The notes below the pieces were generated by a model, which was given only the letters and a program-made list of their open reading frames with translations, was not told where the DNA came from and did not search any database. Position numbers and translations under genes: made by a program. Shown here one piece after another: positions 56,401 through 64,000 of a DNA stretch of 64,000 bases (its first letter is position 1; the number at the start of each line of letters is the position of its first letter). Source of the DNA: Panicum virgatum (Eukaryota > Streptophyta > Magnoliopsida > Poales > Poaceae); the NCBI RefSeq assembly GCF_016808335.1, contig NC_053145.1, positions 26,981,120 to 27,045,119 on the forward strand, written 5' to 3'.

Positions 56401-57841
56401 ATTTTTATGATTTTTCTGTGATTTGTTTCGCATTTTAGAAGTTCACTGGTATACACTGTAAAACTTGCAGAGACACCCTTGAACGAAAAAAAGAAATTAC
56501 AACCGGGTCCTTCGCCGGCCTTCTCCGCCGTGGCATCTTGCCGGTGGTGTTCTGCGGTGCAGGGCTTACCGGGGCTGCCACGGGGAGGCGCGTGGGGGAG
56601 AAAGGATCGAGGAACACCTACCCTGGTCGACGTTCGAGCGTTTGGAGCACAGGTTCAAGCTCGTCGGCGTTGATGGCGGGTCGGTTGTTCGGTTCGCCGG
56701 CGCTGGAGGTGAAGGAGGGCTCGGGGTAGGGGAACAAGGTGCGCACGAGCACCGCGTGAGCTCGTGGATGCTTCTGGGGTAGCTGTCGGGCTCGGTCTTC
56801 CCCGGAGCTGGCCGGTCCGCGGTGAGCCTGAGCTCGCCGGCGGCGGCGCAAAAGGGGAACGGCTTCGGGAGGGGGTTTGGATTCGATTCCGCACGCGTGG
56901 AGCTTAACTGGGAGGTGGCGAAGCTGCTGCGGTGGTCGGAGGGGGCAATGTGGGGCTGGGCTAGCCGGTCCGCGAGAGCTGGATCTCGGCGGCCATGGCG
57001 GAGCGGCGGGAGGAGGAAGAAGGGGAAGAAGGGGCGCGACTGTGGGGGTTCTGGGGGTCTTTATAGGCCAAAGAGCTCCTGGGTGAGGAATGGAGTGACT
57101 GGGGGCGATCGATTTGGCCTGGGCGAGTCGACGGCGAGCGGGCGGAGGAGGCAGCGGCGCGGCGCATGGCGGAGGGTGTCGTGGCGGCACGGGGAGCGGC
57201 CTGGGACGCGTGTGCGCGCGAGGAGATGCCAAGGGGCGGGCCAGGTGGCGCTAAACGGTTTCCCCGGGTCCATTTGGCCGCGGGCGCGCGGTGGACGAAG
57301 TCCACCGGCGGCGTACGGCGGGCGGCGCGAACAGAGCAGGCCGGGAAAGAGAGAGATGGAGATAAGGGCATATTTGTGATTTCTGAAATTCCAGGGACCT
57401 CTCGGTAAACTAAAATTATCTCCTAATTGGAGGGCTCAAATGGAAAAGTGTTGAATACCACTTTTGCATAACTTTTCAAGATCTACAACTTTTGTGTTAT
57501 GCAAATTTTCATTTGAAACTCACATTTTGAACTATTGGTATATGTGCCTATTTGCACAAAAGGACTTTAGTTTTATTCAGTTTTTGACTTGATTTTGGCT
57601 GAAATTCAATTGAGCACATGTCAATTGAAACACCTCTCATGAGCCAACAAAAATTTGTGCACATTTTTTTTAGTTAAATTTTGAGTAGCTTTTCACTCCT
57701 TTCTCTTTTTCCTTTAATTTCTTTTGTATGATTTGTATTTTATTTGGTCCTTCTCTTTGAATTAATTTCTCAAATTTTTATTTTAACTTTAGCTAAGGTA
57801 CATTGATTGTATTTAAAAGTACTGACACCTGAGGTGTCACA
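53451..57841 (-). mobile_element. Solo LTR of a second Tekay-type family (4391 bp)
   Basis: The insert begins tgtggcggaaccaccc and ends gaggtgtcaca (TGTG/CACA termini) and is flanked by GCCGC at 53446-53450 and 57842-57846; removing it restores the sequence seen at the same place in the 5' LTR. On the minus strand it is TGTGACACC...TGGTTCCGCCACA, and its last ~195 bp match 28213-28407, where a primer site follows. It has no internal domain, so it is a solo LTR left by recombination between the two LTRs of a full element. It has a GC-rich block (56500-57350) and AT-rich arms like the host LTR. Confidence 0.9.
54867..55051 (-). CDS. Conserved short coding segment in the solo LTR
   Basis: The minus strand reads LHIETVNLADGDYELVPAD, then EVNLN, and ends QEGKPRS. 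It aligns with the short ORF of the Tekay LTR (44250-44462), although the DNA of the two LTR families is otherwise hard to align here. There is no ATG at its start, and a stop lies just upstream. An acceptor-like tcttgcattgcatatag sits exactly at the start, so it may be an exon. The ORF continues beyond the conserved part to 54776 with a hydrophobic, probably non-conserved end. Confidence 0.4.
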
Positions 57842-60746
57842 GCCGCCGCCCTCTTCTAGCGAGCGCCCGAGCACTACAAGAGCCCCAGAAATCCATTCCT
57901 CTCTCTCTTTTGCATTCCCCTCGCTCTCACACTGCAGAACGCTGCCGCTGCCCCGCTTGAACGCCGGCAAGCTCACCCCGCCGCGGAGCCGCCACTGCAG
58001 ACCCAATCCGCCCGCGCTGACCCCTCCTTTAGCTGCGCCTCGACCTCGCGCAGCTCCCCAGCCCTTTTCCCTCGCCCAAACACCACCAGAGCCACCCCGT
58101 GCCGTGCTCCGAGCTCCACTGGCCGCTGCTCGCCGTGGACCGACCTCCTCCCGCCCTCATTTCGCGACCCAAGAGCATCCAGAGAACCGCCTCGACTTCC
58201 TCTCCGTTTTCCCCAACCTACCCCTCGCTGCCGGTGAGCCCCTCGCCGGGATTTGGCCGGTCAAACCTCGCCTCCCCTCTCTGACCCGGCCCAGGGACCT
58301 CGGGTTGAAAGAAAGAAAACCCCAGGGGGTTATTTGAATAGACCTAGACTCAGATGAATAGTGCCTTTAGGGACTTCTTTGTTATGTTTTTCAGTGAACT
58401 TTGAAATTCAATATCAATTCGTAGAAAATTCTTAAAATATCAAATCTTGATGTTTTGGAATCCTCTTGAAGAGATCTATGCATTAGGGTCATAATATGTT
58501 AGGCTTTAGTTGCAAGTTTTTGCTGTAGATTTTGATTTGTGTTACTAGTGCATAAATATTAGTTGTTTTTATCTTTTTCTTAAATACTGTTTGAAGCCTT
58601 ATCTTGCAATGAAATTTTTATGGTGAATTACTCATATGAATATAGTGTTGCTATAAAAATTTCGTGCTCAGTTCTTATGTGTAGATTTTTCTTTGATTTA
58701 ATCCTTGTTTAATAGACTTTAATCATGGTAAATAGTTTGTGTTCGTAATAAATCATGAAAAGTTTTCTGCGTGTTCCTCTTGAATATCTTAGATTGTCCA
58801 GGAAGTTTGAGCATCATTTCATGGCTAGATCAGGACTTAAAAATAAATCTTTCTAATCTGTTGTCTGTTATGTTTATTTTCTCATAATTATTTCTATGTA
58901 GATAAAATTATGAAAAATTCGTAGTAGCTAAATCATCCCTGTGTAGACCTACTGTTAGATTTTGAGCTTCTGTTTTGCTTTAGTTTGACCTGTACAATTC
59001 AAACTTGTTCTAAGTGTTGTCTGAATTAATGATTTGTTGTGAATAAATGGCTGCATTTCTTGGCATGATTTTTACAGGGTAGCTTAATCTGTTCATGTTC
59101 TGTTTAGGCTAATTTTTTCTAAATTTATTTATGTTTGTGCTTTGAGTTGTTGATTTATTAGCAAACCATGACGTGCTTGTTATAAGAAACCACCCCCACT
59201 TGTTTATGAAGTTAGTCAACTTCATTTGTGCTGTTGATCATGATGCCTTATGTAGTTAGATTTGTTAGTTAACTACTCTATAAACGATTGCCCATGTGTG
59301 TTTATAATAATGTTCTTGCATTACATGTAGATACGACTGCTTTGTCGGACGGGACGTACGAGCTGATCCCGGAGTCTGACGGAGGTGATCCAGAAGTCCA
59401 GGTGAACGCCGCTGAACTAACTGAAGCCCCGAACCAAAGTTCGGAAGAGCCTAGAGCTAAAATAGTTAGCGACTACTGAGAAGGCAAGCCCTGGACATAA
59501 CCTATAATTCAAATTATTATCATTTACTGTCTTTATTTACTTGTGCATTTACAGTTCTTAGGATTTGAATTGAAACCCTAGATGCATGATCCTAGGAACC
59601 TATGTACTGAACACTAGACCTGAGTTCGACTACTTGCTAAGCTTATAGGTCTGGTAAAAGTCGAGTGATTGCCTGTCACTCGCGAGCTTTATAGGAATTG
59701 CTTGTTTACTTTCTGTTATCAATGTAAGGACGACAGACGGGGTTGTGTTCGATAACATGACCTTATGTGAGACCCCGTCTGTGTTGATGAACTTGTTAAG
59801 GTCGCGGTGTGTGGTAGCAGTGGTTAAGTCTTTGAAAGTACTAGCCACATGCCGTAAATATGGTACGCGGCAAGCCTAGTAGCCGATTGGATCGGGGAGT
59901 GGATATACCTCCCACTCTCTCTTAGGGATAGGTTTTATTTTTATGTTGCGCAACACTACGACTTCTAGGGACAAGGTTCGGCCTTGGAGCCCTGTAGTTG
60001 GGGAGAGTGGCACTATCCACAAGCCGGAAAGAAAGGTCAACGGTTGTTTGGAAACGACCCGACGGTGTTCCAAACGTGTGTGTTAGGTTAGCTAAAATTT
60101 GAAAGTAAGGACATACTCTTTATTGCTTTTCAGCAAAAGGAAAACCAGAGCCTCACAGTCACAGAACCTTGCATAGTCTAGCTACAGTGGGTTAAGTAGA
60201 CCCGAGGGCGGTTAAGTCTTGCTAAGTATTAAATACTCAGCCTTGCTGTTGAAACCCTTTTTCAGGTATGAGTTTTGAGGATGAGATCGCTAGCTTGACC
60301 TATCCATGCTCTTTGCCTCCTGGCTGGTCCGTAGAGTGGGACACGTCTTCGACCGGCAATGGCTATGACGAGTGATACCATGCTTGGGCTAGCCTGGTAT
60401 CCTTTTGCGACGTGTTGTAGCCGTCGTGTTTTATCTTCCGCTGTCTAAACTCTGAACTTAAGTTATGGCTTGTATAACTACTTTACTACGTTTGGTTTTG
60501 TAATAATGGTTTGAACTGGTTTGTAATTAATATTATGCCTGTGTTGTAAAATTGTGGTTGTAATATCTCTGGACTCGCCTTCGTGCGGGGTATGCTTGTT
60601 CGATCCAAGAACTGGTGGTTGTATCGGGACGTTACCCGACATACCAAGAATTGTTCCGTTTGAAGTGCGTTTGAGCCGATGTTGCCTTTATGGTGATGGC
60701 CTGCGCACTTGAGCCGGGATAATTTAGGCAGTTCTGCCACAGTCGG

Positions 60747-62011
60747 CCAACATATGTGATAATATACTCCTTTGCTTCGGTTTCTTGAGTCAAAACATCA
60801 CTAATAACTTTGTCTTCCGCAGCCACATAAAACCTAAACGGAGTACTTCTCCTAGGAGCCTTGAGAACCGGTGGTGAAAACAAATATTTCTTGATCTTCT
60901 CAAAATCTTCTTGCCGTTCTGCCCCCTAAGTAAATTCAGCTTCATCTTTCAACCGAAGAATAGGAGTAAAAGCATCTATCTTTCCAGACAAATCAGATAT
61001 AAACCTTCTCAAGAAATTCACTTTGCCTAGAAACTTATGCAAGTCTTTCTTACAAGTAGGAGCCTCCACTTTCTTCATGGCTTCAATCCTCTTTGGATCA
61101 ATCTCTATGCCTTTCTCATGAATAATGAAGCCCAAGAACTTCCGGCCGATACACCAAAAGCACATGTGAGCGGGTTTGTTTTCAATCCATACTGACACAT
61201 CCTCTCAAGAGAAAGTCTTAAATCAGTCAAATGATGACTCAAGTCGGCCGATTTAATTACAATATCATCAATATATACCTCCAATATAATACCAAGTAAA
61301 TCATGGATGATCAAATTCATAGCTCTTTGATAAGTAGCACCAACATTCTTCAAAATCTAAAAGTCATAACAACCCACTCGAACAAACCAACAGAACCAGG
61401 ACATCTAAAGGCCGTTTTAGACGAATCCTCTTTGGCCATAAATATTTGATTTTAACCCACGTTACCATCAAGAAAACTGATAACACGATGTCCAGAAGCC
61501 TCATTGATCAACATATCGGCTATAGGCATAGGATATTCATCTTTCGGAGTAGCTTTCTTATGATCGCTAAAATCAATGCATACTCTAATCTTGCCCGAAT
61601 CTTTTTTTCAATGGGCACAATATTAGAGATCCATTCCGCATAACGACAAGACAGAATAAATCCAGCATCTAGCAAACGATTAATCTCTTCTTTTATTCGG
61701 TCATACATAACGGGATTAAAACACCAAGCAGGTTGTTTGTAAGGTCTAAAACCGTCCTTAATCGACAGCCGATGCTCAACCAAATCACGACTCAAACCAA
61801 CCATTTCAGAGTATTCCCATGAAAAACAATCGACATATTCTTTCAATAACTTTATTAAATCGGCTTTACAATCATCCGATAAATTTACATTTACAAAAGT
61901 CGGCCTAGGAATAGAACCATCTCCAATATCTACCTTTTCTAATGGATCAGCCGACGTAAAATCTTGGCCTAATTTATCTAAATCACCAAAGTCCTCAATG
62001 GCCTCGCACAT
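60747..62011 (-). pseudogene. Reverse transcriptase and start of RNase H of the outer Tat element
   Basis: The N-terminal RT part is read at 62011-61520 (PYKQPAWCFNP, EINRLLDAGFI, YAEWISNIVPIEKK). The catalytic part lies at 61353-61105 and includes the VYIDDIVIKS box. The thumb and connection follow at 61198-60926 (KFLGFIIHEKGIEIDP, LGKVNFLRRFISDLSG), and the first part of RNase H at 60883-60747. The segment between 61353 and 61520 is scrambled by frameshifts and stops, a frameshift lies near 61160, and a stop at 60926-60928. It ends at the Tekay target site. Confidence 0.85.
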
Positions 62012-62226
62012 ATCGTTCGCCTTGTCCAGATAGTGCCCAACACGCTACAGCAGCCAATCTGCGCTGGACCGGTCTGACCGGTCTAGTGCACCGATCTGAC
62101 CGGTCAGAGGCTGCGGTCTAACTGGTCTTCTCTATGTCGCTGACCTGATGCATCATAAAAGTAAATGTAGCTGATTCTCCATCGGCTTTAAGACAATAGA
62201 TACAAAACCCTCCTTGGTGCAACTGA
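62012..62226 (-). other. Linker with ACCGGTC palindromes
   Basis: A short stretch between RT and protease carrying several ACCGGTCTG-type motifs at ~62067-62130. No domain is seen; it is probably a polyprotein linker expanded by the motif and now degraded. Confidence 0.5.
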
Positions 62227-63315
62227 TCAAGTATAATCAGTCAAGTCCAGGCCCGATAAGCACTTGATGTTGTCATGTGCACCAATGAGCTCGGAATCGG
62301 CGGTCCCAATGAAAGAAGAGGCATCACCATACACAACCTCAACTTCATCGCTGATCCACTGAATAAGAAATTGGTGCAAGGAAGATGGCACACATTGATT
62401 GGCATGAATCCAATCACGTCCAAGTATAAGGTTGAAGTTACCTTGCACCTCGAAGACGAAGAACGCCGTTGCAATTGTCTTGCTTCCAACGGTCCACTCC
62501 ATCGAAGCAACCCCCTTGGCACCAATGGGATCACCTCCTCCAACGCCGCTGACCATCATGTTCTTCTTGATTAGCTCTTCGTCCGTCCTGCCAAGCTTCT
62601 TGTAGAGTGAATAGGGCATCAAATTCACAATTACCCCACTATCCACGAGCATACAAGAAACTGGCTTCCCGTTGATATGCCCCCACACGTAGAGAGCCTT
62701 CAAATGATTATCTGAATCCTTGGGCTTCTGAAATATAGCTTCATGGGGCCCAAAATCCAGATGAGCAGTTTCCTCCTCCGATATAGCCAAATAGTCATCG
62801 GAGAAGCGCACAACATTGATTTCCATATTTGTATGAGCCTCATAATCCACCAACTCTTCCTCTTCTGGTGCTGAAGGAACTGCTGGAGCCTCTGTCGTGC
62901 TAGGTGACGAAGTGGGAACAGTCTCTTCGGCCTTTTGCTTAGGCTCGGATTGGACCGGTCTGACCGGTTGCTCTGAGCGGTTAGACCGGTCGGTGACACC
63001 GGTCAGACCGGTCCATTGGAGCGGTCCGACCGGTCCTGTTGGCTGGTCAACTGCTTTGACCTTCCACTCCTTGCCTTGAGGGATCCTTGGTCTATACTTC
63101 TCGAAATGCTCATCCCTCAACTTCTCCGCCTCCTTTTCCTTTTGTTCTTGGCGGAGAAGGCGCTGCAACCTCCTCTTTTGAGTATGTGTCAACGCCGGTG
63201 AGCACCACCTAGGCTGAAAGTACTTTCTCCTTGTCCTGGTCCTTGGAGTTACTGCCGCTGGCCTCATGATCATTGGCCAACACAAGTTTTTGAGAAGGAT
63301 CGACCAACTTTTCAA
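62227..63315 (-). pseudogene. Gag C-terminal part and protease of the outer Tat element
   Basis: A 362-codon minus-strand frame. Near the N-terminus is a basic, charged region (RLQRLLRQEQKEKEAEKLRD), then a linker made of the ACCGGTC repeat (TGPVGPLQWTGLTGV), an acidic stretch (APEEEELVDYEAHTN) and the retropepsin-like protease: VSCMLVDSGVIVNLMPYSLY, VSGVGGGDP and FNLILGRDWIHAN. The catalytic site reads DSG. It stops at 62227. It is uninterrupted, in contrast to RT. Confidence 0.75.
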
Positions 63316-64000
63316 TGATCATCGGTCCCTTTTGTGCATCCTTGATTTTGCTTTTGCCATCCCCAACTTGCACAACATCAGCAACTGGAGCCTTCCCAGA
63401 ATCCACTTGCATTGGCTCTGGTTCTTCCTTCTTTTCCTTGACGCGATATTCTTGATGCGCAGGACGAACTTGGGCCGGCCTCTGTTGAGACCGGTCTGAC
63501 TGGTCGGGGTAGACCAGTCTGACCGGTCCGGGGTTTTGCCCCTAACTAGATTGGTATTGCCCCAATCGGTCGTGAACCGGCTGCTTCAACCTATCGAAGA
63601 CAGGCCCTCTGGAACTTCCCTCTCCCTAGAAGTGTGGCGGATACGGCATCGGATAGCATTGCATCCAAAATCCTCCGTTCTCCCATGCGGGAAATTGAGA
63701 ATCCAATGCTGGTGGCGGCCAAGGCATGGTGGCATACATCGGCTGCATCTGCTAAGGAGGGAACAAGGTAACCACATCACCCCTGCGCTTGCTTAATTCT
63801 CCCCTAGGAGATGAAGGTGCGCCTTGTCGCGGAGGTGACCTCGATCTCCTTTTTAGGGGCCGATCGTTTCAAACGGCCTTTGATTACTTGTTCAGCAACT
63901 GACCAAAGCTGTGCATCTAATTTGCAAGCTTGCATTGCACCTTTGCCCGATTCATCTTCCATGTACCCACTTCCGGACGTTAGGCTTAAACGTCCAGGAC
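63316..64000 (-). pseudogene. Gag region of the outer Tat element, partial
   Basis: Minus-strand pieces (for example 63412-63209, GDGKSKIKDAQKGPMIIEK) are low-complexity and interrupted, with another ACCGGTC cluster at ~63490-63530. Near the right edge the frame rich in Gly, Pro and aromatic residues resembles the variable gag C-terminal part of this lineage. No CCHC knuckle was identified with confidence. The element continues beyond the window. Confidence 0.5.

Larger units (their letters stand above)
42091..60741 (+). mobile_element. Tekay-type chromovirus (Ty3/gypsy), complete but inactive
   Basis: The order is 5' LTR, primer site, long leader, ORF0-like gene, gag-pol in one frame ending in a chromodomain-like segment, polypurine tract and 3' LTR. 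The insertion is flanked by GTCGG at 42086-42090 and 60742-60746, interrupting the RNase H of the outer Tat element. Excluding the 4391-bp nested solo LTR, the element is about 14.26 kb. Large LTRs (>3 kb), a tRNA-Met primer site, a C-terminal chromodomain and an extra ORF before gag fit the Tekay lineage (rice RIRE3/RIRE8 type, from memory). Confidence 0.9.
52734..60741 (+). repeat. 3' LTR of the Tekay element, split by a nested LTR
   Basis: LTR sequence occupies 52734-53450 and 57847-60741, with one copy of the 5-bp duplication at 57842-57846. Without the insert it is about 3.61 kb, longer than the 5' LTR by ~430 bp (59713-60144), which is the ancestral part because the LTR at 33636-34840 also has its right end. 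It ends GCAGTTCTGCCACA, followed by the GTCGG duplication. Confidence 0.9.
39300..64000 (-). mobile_element. Outer Tat-lineage Ty3/gypsy element, minus strand, runs off the right edge
   Basis: From left to right in window coordinates it holds the 3' LTR, polypurine tract, integrase, archaeal-type RNase H, then (after the nested 18.65-kb Tekay insertion) RNase H, RT, protease and gag. An extra archaeal-type RNase H between RNase H and integrase is diagnostic of the Tat lineage. Stops and frameshifts are spread over all domains. Clusters of ACCGGTC palindromes occur in the LTR and in polyprotein linkers. Its 5' LTR lies beyond 64000. Confidence 0.85.

Noticed and set aside
56435..57408. ORFs of 130-204 codons in the GC-rich part of the solo LTR
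   Set aside because: Same reason: composition-driven open frames in several registers, with no motif and no sign of conservation with the other LTR family.

Overview
The window is grass (Poaceae) nuclear DNA, probably from a panicoid and probably pericentromeric. It has a decayed CACTA transposon, Tekay, Tat and Athila Ty3/gypsy elements nested in one another, a run of diverged ~170-bp satellite monomers resembling the maize CentC centromere repeat family, grass-type foldback MITEs, and a small cluster of F-box-like genes of a kind common in grasses. Species was not determined. Family names rest on reading domains and motifs by eye; no database was searched.

Layout. 1-2124: fragments of two LTR retroelements. 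2125-~6.6 kb: a CACTA (En/Spm) element inserted in the second fragment, with a wrecked TNP2-type transposase. ~7.2-18.8 kb: the only gene-like island. It holds a small minus-strand gene remnant, three diverged F-box/SEL1/zinc-finger paralogues (all broken), a predicted three-exon gene of unknown function, three copies of a ~300-450-bp repeat, a 71-bp minisatellite and two foldback MITEs. 18.8-23.5 kb: an Athila-like element on the minus strand with its 3' LTR, polypurine tract and an ORF1-like pseudogene. 23.5-36.9 kb: a minus-strand Tat-like element bounded by two short LTRs. It carries a degraded gag-like ORF and, on the opposite strand, a spliced multi-exon ORF of the 'putative gypsy type transposon' (PF04195) kind. 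Its middle is filled by nested pieces (28.2-34.8 kb). 36.9-38.2 kb: the satellite array. 38.2-39.3 kb: an Athila-like LTR stub and unassigned DNA. 39.3-64 kb: an outer minus-strand Tat element (3' LTR, integrase, archaeal-type RNase H, RNase H, RT, protease, gag) that runs off the right edge. It is interrupted by a Tekay chromovirus (42091-60741, 5-bp duplication GTCGG), whose 3' LTR is interrupted by a 4391-bp solo LTR (53451-57841, 5-bp duplication GCCGC).

No intact gene with a confidently assigned cellular function was found. The most interesting signals are: a chain of five hairpins in the 5' leader of two Tekay-type families, with compensatory base changes in their stems; a short peptide-coding segment inside the Tekay LTR, conserved at protein level between two divergent LTR families; splice-acceptor-like CAG|ATG junctions at both Tekay ORFs; an intron-containing antisense gene inside a retrotransposon; and family-specific clusters of short palindromes (ACCGGTC, GGCCGGCC/CCTAGG, TCGAGTACT) scattered through LTRs and polyprotein linkers.
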